Numbered from the stretch's first letter, positions 1 through 8,910 are shown. The stretch is DNA of 12,726 nt from Ophiocordyceps camponoti-saundersi (nom. inval.) (GCA_003339415.1 PDHQ01000656.1:1-12726), one strand, 5' to 3'. The notes: generated by a model from the letters alone, not told the origin. Made by a program: numbers and translations.

Positions 1-65
1 GTTAAGAAGAGAAAAACTAATTTTATTCCCTCTCGGTGTTTATTAAATAATAAGGGAGGGTTAGT

Positions 66-275
66 ATTACCCTAGGCATACTTACTAGATACCTATTACG
101 TCTAACTTCGTAGGTAACTATAGTCTTTAAATACTATAAGTTATCTCTAGCTATACGGGTATAAGCTATATAGTATTTCTCTATAAGGAAAGTAATAGGA
201 AGTTATTTTCCTATAAAAAGATAAAGTAAATTATAAAAAGAAAGGTAAAAACTACTTAATCGATAAACTAGGGTT
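66..275. repeat. Direct repeat, left copy (heavily mutated)
   Basis: This stretch aligns with 4350-4585 at an offset of about 4290 bases. Shared blocks include GATACC at 88-93, TAACTTC..TAGGT near 102-115, TAGTCTTTAA at 121-130, ATCTCTAGCTATA near 143-155 and the ACTA/TTAAT stretch near 251-260. Where the right copy has CAG, TG or CA, this copy has TAG, TA or TA. The left copy therefore carries more RIP. Two direct copies flanking about 4.1 kb could be long terminal repeats or a boundary repeat of a duplicated gene block. I see no clear TG..CA ends or primer-binding site, so LTR status is not claimed. Confidence 0.6.
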
Positions 276-1272
276 TCGAAATATATATTTAAGCTAGTAA
301 TTTATTATTTTAGGGTCTAAGATTTAAAATAAAGCTATAATTTCGTTAAGTGTACTTTTTGCTATAAGTACTCTCTAGTCTCTAGGACTCGATTTGCAAT
401 ATACGACTTTTAAGGTAAGTATAAACGTAACGTTAAGGGCTAATTCTATATAATTCCTTTATTTTTAAGGGAAACTAATCTGCGCTATATACTTTATAAT
501 AGCCTTCTCCTATTTTAAGCGCCCCTTATATCCTTATCCCCTAAAGCTCTTAGTAGAAGAGACAGGCTTTATAGTTATTTAATTAAACTATGCGAAGGTT
601 TTTTATATATCCTCTATAATATATTAATACTTATTCTAATATTCTTTTACGATATTAAATATACGGCTTTTTAGATAGCTGCGAAGATAAGCTTAAGAGC
701 TAATTACTTACTAGATTTCGTAATAACCGCTATCTTATCTTAATCGCCCCTCTTAACTCTATTCCTCGGAAGCTTTTTCGGGATAGGAAGTATTCGAGAA
801 CTATTTAATTAAAACCCCTCTTAGCCCCTAACCGTATTTTTTTTACTCTAGCGCTTATATTTTTTTCTTACACCTCCGTTACCCTTAAATATCTATCGTA
901 AACCTACTATATCGTGCCTTACTTATTACTTATTAGAGAGTATAGGAAAAAAAAGTAATTATAAGTTTAATATTATAGATTTATTTATTAGATTCCTAGC
1001 ATAGTAATATCTCTCCCTTACCGAACTCTAAATATTACTTTTAGAATTCTATTTTCTTATAATAGTATCTAAGTAATATATATAATTTATATTTTTTTTA
1101 AACCCCTTTTATTTATTTTGTTTTTATATTGCTTATATTAAATTATATTTATATAGTACCTCTTTATTCCCTTCTTCTGCTTATTTTACTCTTCCTATAT
1201 TTCCTTCTAGCACTATATCTCTCCTCTTATATTTCTAATACTAAAGGGTAAAGAAAAAAAAAAATATCCCTT
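276..1272. other. AT-rich stretch without a recognisable gene
   Basis: No frame could be read convincingly here. The sequence is RIP-mutated with poly-pyrimidine tracts. The string TCGAGAACTATTTAATTAA at about 791-809 recurs at about 4538-4556, next to the right copy of the direct repeat, so part of this stretch may be a displaced piece of that repeat or a nested insertion. The tail from about 1185, pyrimidine-rich and ending in an A-run at 1252-1264, resembles 3166-3240 and is probably the upstream region of the duplicated gene that follows. Confidence 0.4.
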
Positions 1273-2090
1273 AAACCGTTACCTCGATACTCCTCCCCGT
1301 CTCTATTAGATAAAGATACCTACGATATATTACGAAAAATAAAGCACCGATATATATTCTTTAACCCCGAATATTCTAATCTTACTATTCTCTATCGCGA
1401 GCGTATTTTCCGGGTTTATCGCGTTATATTATTTAATAACCTAATATTTCCTCGCGATCTTTATAATAAGGTATTTTTTCTTATTAATATTTTTATATCC
1501 CTCTTCTTCTAAACTTTTAATATATATATAATATAATAACTAACTCTATATACTATAAGGATCCGCTACGTTACCCGGATAATACTATTAACTTATTAGA
1601 AGAGTAACCCTTAATTCTCTAGTGCCTCCTATAAGCTACTTATATAGATTAATATAGTAAAGAAGATTACGAAACCTACTACCTTTCGCTAGCTAGTTAT
1701 AACCTATTATTCGATTCTAAAGGAGATAACGTTATTCCTTACGCTAGCGATACCGAGCTATACGATATATTCCTCTATCTTCGTATCTATAAGCTAGCTC
1801 TTAAGACTAGGTCCTCTTATATCTAGCTCTTAGCTATTAAGTATACCTGCTAATAGATAATAGAGTACTTTTACGGTATAAATTCTTATATTATTTTGCA
1901 GCTTCTTACTTAAATATAGACTAAATAGTCGCAAGGAGAGTCTCGACTTTATAATAAAATATCTAAGGCTATTACTTTTATACTATCTAGGAAGAAAAAA
2001 ATACCCGACTTATATAAGTTATTTATACTTAAGTATCCTAAATTAATACTCTCGCTTTTAGAATATATACTTAAGTTTAAGAGAGGGTAA
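1273..2090 (+). pseudogene. Degraded two-exon gene, copy 1 (unknown family)
   Basis: Exon 1 (1273-1470) is 66 codons without a stop and exon 2 (1560-2087, stop 2088-2090) continues in frame after an 89-base intron. Exon 2 has about ten internal stops, all TAA/TAG and explicable as RIP products of CAA/CAG/TGG. The frame aligns with copy 2 at 3262-4082: exon 1 shares RYI, YS[ND]L, YR[ED]RIFRVYRVIL and YNK; exon 2 shares NLLEE-stop-P, DYETYYLSLAS, YLR, LALKT, QLLT (or stop-LLT) and a C-terminal ILKYP. Conservation at protein level across two diverged copies is the main evidence for coding. No start ATG remains; the true start probably lies at or upstream of about 1240. The original protein would have been near 240 residues or slightly longer, rich in Arg, Leu and Tyr/His, with no obvious signal peptide. 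The family is not recognised. Confidence 0.65.
1471..1559 (+). other. Spliceosomal intron in copy 1
   Basis: The intron begins GTATTT after AAT AAG and ends CTATAAG before GAT CCG, giving 89 bases. It is phase 0 and joins two frames that both match copy 2. A CTAAC branch-point motif lies at 1540-1544, 15 bases before the end. Short length, CTAAC branch and a pyrimidine/AT-rich body fit filamentous ascomycete introns. The acceptor is AAG, less common than YAG. Confidence 0.6.
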
Positions 2091-3261
2091 TTTTCTTTAT
2101 AGTTTCTTTTATATAATAATCTTTATAGTTATTTATTATATATTATATATATTATACCTTATAATAAACCTACGTAAAGAAAAATAGTTAATTATTACTA
2201 GTTTACTTTTAAGTTATAACTACCGTTTAGATATTATTACGGCGGTTATTAATATATCTACGTCCGATACTCGTAAATATACGTATTATTTTAGCCCTAG
2301 TAACTTATACTCTAAACTCTAAAATATATAGCCCGCGCGGGTAAGACGGTATTAAGAAAGTAGCATTACTAGCTATATTATCGTACTCGTTATATACGTT
2401 AACGGTTTAAATCGGTCGTTCTAGTTTATCTAACTAATTTTATTAGTTAATATCGCTCGGTTAAATAGGGCTAAACTATCACGTACTATAAAAGCTTATT
2501 ACTCGCCGTTCGATATTATCTACGCGTCGTCGAAAGGGGGATAAGGGATAGCGCTAATACTCGCGTATACGTAATAACTAGCGCTATATAATTACGTAAA
2601 CTATAATTACGTAATATCTTATTACGTTAATTTAAGATATCTCTATCGCGTAACGTCTAAGAATCTTATCGTGAAGAACCTTAATAGTAACCGCTAAGGA
2701 AGGTAACCGCTTCTCTACTAAGATTTCAGTTTTCACTATGCCCTCTCGGGGCCTCTCCTATCTCCACTAGCACGTTTCTTTATATATTTTACTAGGACTT
2801 CGCCCACGAGAGTTTTTCTCCTTTTCTTTCTTTCTTATTAGCTTAGAGTCTTTATTTATAGTGCTAAATACTAATACTATCGTTTACTTAACGTATTTCT
2901 AAGCTATAATAATAAATAACCTAGCGGTACCCGCTTTATATTAATTCCCTCTTATATTAATAGCACTATATACTCCCTATAAAACTCTATAACTTACGAT
3001 AATATTATTTTATTAGGTTATTAAAATATATTAAAATCTACCCGTATTTTTTCACCTTTTATTAATACTTCCCTTTAATATATTATATATATATTATATA
3101 TATATTAATATACTATTATATAGTATATCTATATCCTTCTTCCTTTCTATTTTATATTATTATTTACTCTTCTTAGTTTCTCGTTTTATTACTCTCCTAT
3201 TTTAATTTTCTTATAACTAAAAATAAATAAAAAAAAAATACCTACTATATAGCCTATACTA
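2091..3261. other. Spacer between duplicated gene copies
   Basis: No gene could be read. It contains a perfect CCCGCGCGGG palindrome at 2332-2341, a cluster of TACGTAA-type words at about 2567-2629, and a patch at about 2720-2810 that keeps unusually many CpA/TpG sites (TCAG, TCAC, ATGC, CCAC, GCAC, CCAC within about 100 bases). An AT dinucleotide tract lies at about 3080-3130. The part from about 3166 resembles 1185-1260 and is likely the upstream region of copy 2. Confidence 0.45.
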
Positions 3262-3456
3262 TTATCGAGGTTTCTATTCCCCCTAATTCCGAATAAATAG
3301 AATAACGATCGTTATAAACGTTTACTAAGGAACCGATATATCCCCCTCTAATCTAAATATTCCGATCTCGCTATTATTTATCGTGATCGAATATTTAGAG
3401 TTTATCGCGTTATTTTATACGATAGGCTAGCCTTCTTCCGCGCTGCCTATAATAAG

Positions 3457-3560
3457 GTACTATTAATATAATACTATTATTCTTATAATTCCTTTCCCGT
3501 TATATCTTCCTATATATATATATATATATTATTTAGAAAACTAATACTATATTCTATAAG
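3457..3560 (+). other. Spliceosomal intron in copy 2
   Basis: It starts GTACTA after AAT AAG and ends CTATAAG before AAT ATG, giving 104 bases in phase 0. CTAAT at 3541-3545 is 15 bases before the end, the same distance as CTAAC in copy 1. An uninterrupted TA dinucleotide run at about 3511-3529 accounts for part of the length difference. Position, phase, acceptor CTATAAG and branch spacing all match copy 1. Confidence 0.6.
3511..3529. repeat. TA microsatellite inside intron
   Basis: A pure TA dinucleotide run of about 19 bases lies within the copy 2 intron. It can be simple slippage, helped by RIP turning CA/TG repeats into TA. Confidence 0.7.
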
Positions 3561-4349
3561 AATATGTTAACTGACCTTATAATTACTCTTAACTTATTAG
3601 AAGAGTAACCCTCTATTCTTTCCTACTTCCTTTAGGCTATTTACACTACTTCTTATAGTATAAACGATTACGAAACTTATTACCTTTCTCTAGCTAGCCG
3701 TAACCTATCTTTTACCTCTAAAAAAGGTAGCGTTATAGTCGACGATAACTATTATAAATTACCTAATATTTTATTTTATCTTCGCGTCTACGAGTTAGCC
3801 TTAAAAACTAACGCTAGGCCTATATAAACCTACGCTAGGGAGCAAATCTGCTATTATCTATATCGTTATCTTAATAGTAAAGATCCGTATTCTATCCTAT
3901 AGCTTCTTACTAAGGTATAAACTAAATAGCCTAAAGGAAAATCTAAACTTCGTAATAAAATAGCTTAGTATATAGCCTACGGTTTATCTATAATACCTAA
4001 GATACCTAAGGTATTTACGTTTTTTATCCTTAAGTATCCCGGATTTAGATTATCGGTTATAGAGTATATATATTAGTATTAAGTACTAAACGTATTTTAA
4101 ATATTTATTTTTAATCTAGTTATTTATATTATTCTCTTTAATATAATCTTTATCTTTTTAAATATAATAAGTTTACCTAAGCTAAAATTATACTAATTAT
4201 ATATCGTAACTATAGTTTACCTAAAGGTTTCTATTAATCTACGCTATAAAATATATAGTATTATAATATTAGATAGATTTAACGTATATTTAAGCCGCTT
4301 ACGGACTTCGCTAATAAAATAATTAGAAGTAAAGGTAGTTTAGCGGGGA

Positions 4350-4585
4350 AAGAAGGACACCTTAAGTAAGCGCAGCAGATACCTAAGGGGCGTAACTTCT
4401 TAGGTGACTAAAGTCTTTAACTAACATAAGGGGGGATCTCTAGCTATAGGGGGAAGAGCTAGATAGTAATTCTCTATAGGGAGAATAATAAGGAGTCGGT
4501 TTTCTACATAGAGATAAGAGAAGAAAGAGAAAAGAAGTCGAGAACTATTTAATTAAGTGCCGAGAACTTAAACTACTAGGGCCTC
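4350..4585. repeat. Direct repeat, right copy (less mutated)
   Basis: This aligns with 66-275. It keeps GCAGCAGAT (4372-4380), GGTGAC (4403-4408) and AACATAAG (4423-4430), where the left copy reads ACTTACTAGAT, GGTAAC and ACTATAAG. It also contains ATCTCTAGCTATAGGGG and TCTCTATAGGGAGA. A local density of six or more CpA/TpG sites in about 90 bases is unusual for this window, so this copy may have been spared some rounds of RIP or arrived later. LTR identity is possible but unproven. Confidence 0.6.
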
Positions 4586-4971
4586 TAAAAATCTCTTTTA
4601 GATACTTAAGAGTCCGTAAATCTTAAGCTAGGTCTTAGTAATAACTTATAGCAAAAAAAAAAGACTCTCGTTTATAATTATAACTTTACCTCGCGTCTAA
4701 TATTTCCCTATAAGAAATTACTTATTTAAATACCCTCTATAATAATATTTTACTCTAATAAAATAGCACTTATAATTCCCTCTTATTATTATCGTCTTCG
4801 TAGAAAACCGGTTTCTTGTCCTTTCCTACATATAGAATTACTATATAGCTTATACTCTTATATCTTAATATCTCTTCTTCTATTATTCGAACACTTTAAT
4901 AATATAGGGACTTACGCCCCTTATAGTTACGCTACGGTTACTAACCTTTTTATCTCCTTATATAGTAATTT
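4586..4971. other. AT-rich stretch without a recognisable gene
   Basis: I see no convincing frame. It contains an A10 run at about 4653-4662, and a short region 4800-4840 with a few retained CpA/TpG. It lies downstream of the minus-strand pseudogene that ends near 4972 and may include its 3' flank. Confidence 0.35.
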
Positions 4972-6430
4972 TCAGATACCTATAGACACGCCTAAAAAGA
5001 ATAAGTCTAGACAAAGATAAGAAATAATCGGGAACTAAGTTATATAGGATACGCACGTATTAGTTTTTAAGCTCGCTTAATTTCTAAATACTCTTATATA
5101 TAAGGGTTATAAAAGCGGTTATATTATAATAGCCGCTATTGCCGAAATATTAAGTATATTACTATATTTCTTCTTATTACTAAGGAAAATAAAATATACT
5201 TATATTTAAATTACCACTATAATATAGTCCGTAATATCTTCCTCCCCTCCTTTTTTAATATTAGCGTTATCCTTCTTAGCGAAAGGGTTCGGTATATCTT
5301 TTGCAATTCTTAGCGTAACCTCTTCGTATATATAGTCTTCTAACTCTTCGCTTACCCCCCCTTCCTATCTCTTAAACCCTAGGAATACTACTATTATATT
5401 TTTTGCCTCCGCCTCTTCTTATATTAAACCCCTAAATTTCCTCTAACTATATATCGATATTTTTATATTATTCTAGATATAGTTTACGTATAACCCTCCC
5501 GAAACGCCTCGTATCGATATATATTCGTAGAATAGGAATAGTATATATTTTTTATAAGTAGTAACTATTATTATCTATATTCGTATATAGCCGAAGTATA
5601 TCTAAGGGTTATATTTCCTAAATATTATAACGATAAGTACCTTAGCGTACTCTAGGCGGCGGGACTCGATAAGCTATTTAATAAAATACCCTTATAGGTA
5701 TACTATCTCTATTAGTATATACGTTATCCGAGGACAGGTTAAGCAAACGGCTATTTTTTTATACGCGTCTATGCTAAGAAACTGGGCGTAGAAGAAATCT
5801 ACGGGCGTGGTACTCTATATATTCTTTTTAGTCGTCGTATCGGTATCCTCTAGCGTCTTTATACGGAACGTAATTTCCGTATATATCGGGATATCTATAT
5901 GCCCGATATTTACGCCGCCTTTTACCTAAAATTTAAGGTATATATAGAACTTTAACCTAATTAATTAATATACTAATAAATATATAAAATAAAACTTACC
6001 TTAAAGTATATCGTTATCTTCTCTACTAGTATATCGGTGCGATATTTCTACGTAAGACTTAATAATACGTTTATTTCGCCTTTTTCTACCTTCCGACGCA
6101 CGATATCCGCTATATTCGTAAGGTCCTTCGCCTTACGCTATTAATCGTTAATACCGGGCTCGTTTATACTATAGATAGTAATAGGTATTCTTAAGTATTG
6201 CCTCTCCTATAACTTATTAGTCGAGTCTTAAAAAGGGAAATTATAACGGATATTTCTCGTTTCGATGCCTATTCTCTTAAGGTTTATCTCCTACTAGTCT
6301 AGATATTCCTCTTATTATATTATACGTCTACTACTTAGCGCCGTAAACGTTACTTACGTATATAACTTAGTTTTCTATATATAGGCTAAGAGGATATACT
6401 CTTTATAATACTTAACTAAGGAAAAAATTT
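4972..6430 (-). pseudogene. Degraded minus-strand gene with an intron
   Basis: Reading the minus strand from about 6430 down, one frame gives plausible protein interrupted only by TAA/TAG: segments such as RRII, LKRIGIETRNIRYNFPF, LRIPITIYSINEPGIND, ADIVRRKVEKGEINVLLSLT and TDILVEKITIYFK lead to a GTAAGT donor at 5999. After a 74-base intron (5926-5999) the frame continues in phase with VKGGVNIGHIDIPIYTEITF, FLSIDAYKKIAVCLTCPRIT, then a charged part (EELEDYIYEEVTLRIAKDIP, PFAKKDN) near 5260-5340. It can be followed with stops to a TGA at 4972-4974. The last third, below about 5180, is less convincing. The encoded protein would be roughly 450 residues, soluble, without clear membrane segments. 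I do not recognise the family. Alternative: chance open frame in stop-biased sequence, but the in-frame splice junction argues against this. Confidence 0.45.
5926..5999 (-). other. Probable intron in minus-strand pseudogene
   Basis: On the minus strand the sequence starts GTAAGT right after an in-frame AAG (5998 downward) and reaches TTTTAG followed by an in-frame GTA AAA GGC. The 74-base length keeps the frame open on both sides. Closer AG choices (5950 or 5957) would break the frame. The branch point is not clear, perhaps because RIP altered it. Confidence 0.45.
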
Positions 6431-6999
6431 TTTTATACTATCTTTCGGTGCTAAGCTTTCTACCCTACTTATATATATATAATTATATAATATATTATAT
6501 AATCGCTATTAATTAACTAATTTAGTAGCTAGTTTTGCATATATATAATAGCTATACGGTCTTTATATATATATATATAATTATTATTATATATCTATAT
6601 AGCTAATATCTACTCTACTCCCTCTTTTAATATATATTTTTATCGCCTTATAGATAGGTTTATCCCTATAAGGTATAACCTCTATTATCTTTCGATCTAC
6701 GTAGAGATAGCGTAAGTATTATAAAATTATAAAGTATAGCTATAGAATAACTTATCTAGAATATAACGGATATATCTACGAAGTACCGAAATAACTAATA
6801 GTAAGTATATCTTATATTACCTATCTTAGTTATATAGGTGCGACTCTTATATTTTAGCTATAGATAGATAGCTTAGAACCTTTATTTCTATATAATTAAC
6901 CGAGCTTTGCTACCTATATCTAGGTCCCCTTATATTTTCCTTAATTTCTAGCGTTTTAAAGCTAACTTTTAGAATTAGGTAACGTAGCTATTTATTTAC
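6431..6999. repeat. AT-rich simple-sequence stretch, no gene seen
   Basis: It contains TA-rich tracts at about 6470-6503 and 6560-6600, made of short TATA/ATTA runs. No frame gave convincing protein. It separates two minus-strand pseudogenes and probably includes the former promoter of the one at 4972-6430. Confidence 0.4.
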
Positions 7000-7250
7000 C
7001 ACGAAGTAATAGATACTCCGCTAATAAAGCGTCCGATACTTCTACGAAGTATCCTTCGCGGGGTAATAAATATTCTATCTAAGGGACTCCCGGAACTTCT
7101 ATAAAATATTAGCTACGGGATAATAGATATCCCGGCCACGAGATACCGAGTACCCGACCTCGACGCCCCTCCCCGGCATACCGGAGATCTCCTCTACTAC
7201 GACGCGTTAAAATATCACCACTATACCCCTGCTACTTAGTAACCCGGAAT
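7000..7250. other. GC-richer patch with short degenerate repeats
   Basis: Locally GC-rich, with CCCGGCC, CCCGACCTCGACGCCCC and CCCCGGC in 7130-7180. The word GGGATAATAGATATCC at about 7118 recurs in degenerate form as GAAGTAATAGATACTCC (7003), GGGGTAATAAATATTC (7059) and GAGATACCGAGTACCC (7140). In one plus frame this reads as an Arg/Pro/Tyr-rich low-complexity peptide ([RK]xNRY-type units, then RPRRPSPAYRRSP), so it may be a decayed disordered coding region. CpG and CpC richness is compatible with RIP, which leaves those dinucleotides mostly intact. Confidence 0.35.
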
Positions 7251-7406
7251 ATTAGTCTATAATAAAGGTATAAGCGATATGCCGAAGTAAAGGACTATAG
7301 ATAGCGTAGGTAATACTAGGGACTTCGGTAGTTACGGCGGTATAAGAAAAGATTATAAGAAAATATATATTACGAGACCTTTCCTCTTAGATAAGTAAGA
7401 AGATAC

Positions 7407-7497
7407 GCTTCTTACTTAACGGCCTCCGTTACTATCTTCTAGGCTACTTCTTTAGTAGTGTCTTCTGTAAACTCTTTTATCCTATCGTCCCTAGCTA
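7407..7497 (-). repeat. Duplicated coding segment, copy b
   Basis: Reads ARDDRIKEFTEDTTKEVA-stop-KIVTEAVK on the minus strand, in a different frame from the immediately upstream open segment. Similarity to 8064-8147 is at protein level (TTKE[IV]A-stop-K..[AT]EAV) with the same TAG at the same codon, which was probably CAG in both. Confidence 0.5.
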
Positions 7498-7935
7498 TAG
7501 CTTATAAGGTAATAGATTTACTGCCGGAATATCTATACCGTTTTTACTCTCTTTTTTTCTAGCTCTATATAGAAATTTAATAGCTTCTTATATTTTAAGC
7601 TATCTTACGATACCTCGTAGCCTTATCTGCCCTTATAGCCTCGTGCTATTATATAGCTTACCTAAGTTATAAGGACTCTTTATACGAGATCCTCCTAATC
7701 TTATAACTCCCCTCTCTACTCTTTATATTCCTTATTTATTACTTTATATATATATTCGAATAAGTATTTATATAGTAATATTAGTAAGGTTATAAAGAGG
7801 CATCGCGAAATATACTTTTTTTAGGACCCCCTAGTATTCGAGTATCGATAAGCCCGTCTAACCTTATGCGATAGGCCTCGGCACTTCGATCTAATTAAGT
7901 ATAGCGTCTCCTTGCTACCTTAATAATATAAAAGT

Positions 7936-7944
7936 CCCCCCCCC
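7936..7944. repeat. C9 homopolymer
   Basis: A run of nine C lies inside the minus-strand coding remnant, where it reads as Gly codons. Homopolymer slippage or a sequencing error here could explain a frame change. Confidence 0.6.
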
Positions 7945-8063
7945 GTAACTTTAGCATACCTAGTAACGACGAGTTAAGCATAGATAGCTGCCGCAGGTAC
8001 CTCTCGGGACGGAAGGCTAAGTGTAATATCTCTTACTAGGCTACTTATTACGTTCTTAGTTAT

Positions 8064-8147
8064 TTCTTAAACCGCTTCCGCGACTGCCTTCTATGCTATC
8101 TCTTTAGTAGTCCCTCTTATAGAGTCTTCGGCTGCGTTATCCCTTGC
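8064..8147 (-). repeat. Duplicated coding segment, copy a
   Basis: Reads ARDNAAEDSIRGTTKEIA-stop-KAVAEAV on the minus strand. It matches the segment at 7407-7497 at positions ARD, TTKE[IV]A-stop-K and [AT]EAV. Either an internal protein repeat or a tandem gene duplication. Confidence 0.5.
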
Positions 8148-8481
8148 GGTTTATTATTAGAGTTACTAGCGATATTATATATCGCGTTTTCTCCCCTTTT
8201 TCGCACCTTTACGCGCTATAAACGTCGTAAGAATATTGCGTACCGACTTTCCCCCTGCCTTCCGGCGCCTATATCGCCTTCGATACTATATATTATTATA
8301 TCTTTAAGAGTATAGCGGCGGGCCGGCGGTAGATAATAACGATAGTATTCTAACTTATATAACGCTGCCTTATCCGTATTATATCGTCCGTTCTATCTTA
8401 TATTCTTATTAACTCGGTCCTCTCCTTATCGGAAGCTTATTTCCTTTTAATTTTATTAAGAAATATAATATATTTAGTCGC

Positions 8482-8672
8482 GATATTTAAGCCCCGACTC
8501 TATAGCAGAGAAGATTGCTGCCTTAACTTACGATAAGTTTTAGTCGTATTAAATAATCCCGTTATTAGATATAAGGACCTCTATAGTAGCGGTAGCGCCT
8601 TATCCGGCGTATTAGCTAAGTACGTAGGATATAATAGTCTTATTATAAAGAAGAGAGGCTATTCCGTTTTTT
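8482..8672 (-). repeat. R module, copy 1
   Basis: Opens with GATATTTAAGCCCCGACT (8482-8499), identical to 11161-11178. On the minus strand it gives YLANTPDKALPLL, then, after an apparent one-base deletion relative to R3, NNGII and KAAIFSAIESGLKYR. It is the most complete match to R4 at its edge. Confidence 0.55.
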
Positions 8673-8724
8673 TTTAACCTAGCCTATTATTCCTAGAGCA
8701 GTAAGAGCCTAATATTATACCGTT

Positions 8725-8898
8725 ATTAAGTATAATAACCTTTACGCCTAGCGGTACTAGCTTACCTATTATAGTAGCCGAGTATATATAAAGCGATAGT
8801 CTTATTAGAAAAACGTATTAGAAAGATAATAAGCAGCTTAAGTATTCTAAGCTAGTCTATCGTTAAGATCCCCGCCTTATCTTATATAATTAATTTAT
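8725..8898 (-). repeat. R module, copy 2
   Basis: Directly beyond R1. The minus strand reads VFLIRLSLYIYSATIIGKLV, PLGVKVIILNNGIILGSYCS with few stops. The 8840-8898 part matches 10033-10091 almost base for base (TATTCTAAGCTAG, AAGATCCCCGC, AATTAATTTAT), with a one-base deletion relative to it. Confidence 0.55.
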
Positions 8899-8910
8899 CT
8901 TTTTCTTTTC

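Larger units (their letters stand above)
3262..4082 (+). pseudogene. Degraded two-exon gene, copy 2 (unknown family)
   Basis: This is the paralogue of copy 1. Exon 1 (3262-3456) is 65 codons with two TAG/TAA stops, and exon 2 (3561-4082) continues in phase 0 after a 104-base intron. Readable conserved segments include RNRYIPL, YSDLAIIYRDRIFRVYRV and AAYNK in exon 1, and NLLEE-stop-P, DYETYYLSLASRNLSF, YLRVYELALKT and ILKYPGFRLS in exon 2. The frame ends with TAG at 4074-4076 and TAA at 4080-4082. The two copies differ by many substitutions other than C-to-T, so they were already diverged paralogues, not a fresh duplication. Function is unknown. Most internal stops convert to Gln (or Trp) codons if RIP is reversed, so the ancestral frame was full length. 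Confidence 0.65.
7370..8450 (-). pseudogene. Degraded minus-strand coding region
   Basis: Several minus-strand segments read as protein with only TAA/TAG breaks: a start part near 8445-8290 (ASDKERTELIRI, DRTDDIIRIRQRYIS, NTIVIIYRRPAAILLKI), a basic part near 8270-8190 (KAGGKSVRNILTTFIARKG, KKGRKRDI), an Ala/Glu-rich part near 8147-7990 (TARDNAAEDSIRGTTKEIA, KAVAEAV, EVPAAAIYA), and a long part 7950-7540 (GSKETLYLIRSKCRGLSHKV, RRAYRYSNTRG, LEKKRVKTV). The frame shifts at least twice (near 8260 and near 7540), which may reflect indels or introns. A basic, Gln-rich protein with possible nuclear targeting is suggested, but the family is unknown. Confidence 0.45.

Noticed and set aside
2332..2341. 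CCCGCGCGGG perfect palindrome
   Set aside because: Only ten bases, no repeat elsewhere in the window and no context that supports a terminator or binding site.
3077..3130. TA-rich tract as a replication origin
   Set aside because: Such tracts are everywhere in RIP-mutated DNA; no ARS-like motif could be singled out.
1273..4082. PIF/Harbinger-like or other transposase identity for the gene pair
   Set aside because: No spaced acidic triad or DNA-binding motif could be recognised in the readable frame; naming it would be a guess.
66..4585. Complete LTR retrotransposon call for the 4.5-kb unit
   Set aside because: No reverse transcriptase, RNase H, integrase or protease motif, no primer-binding site and no TG..CA termini could be read; kept only as a direct repeat.
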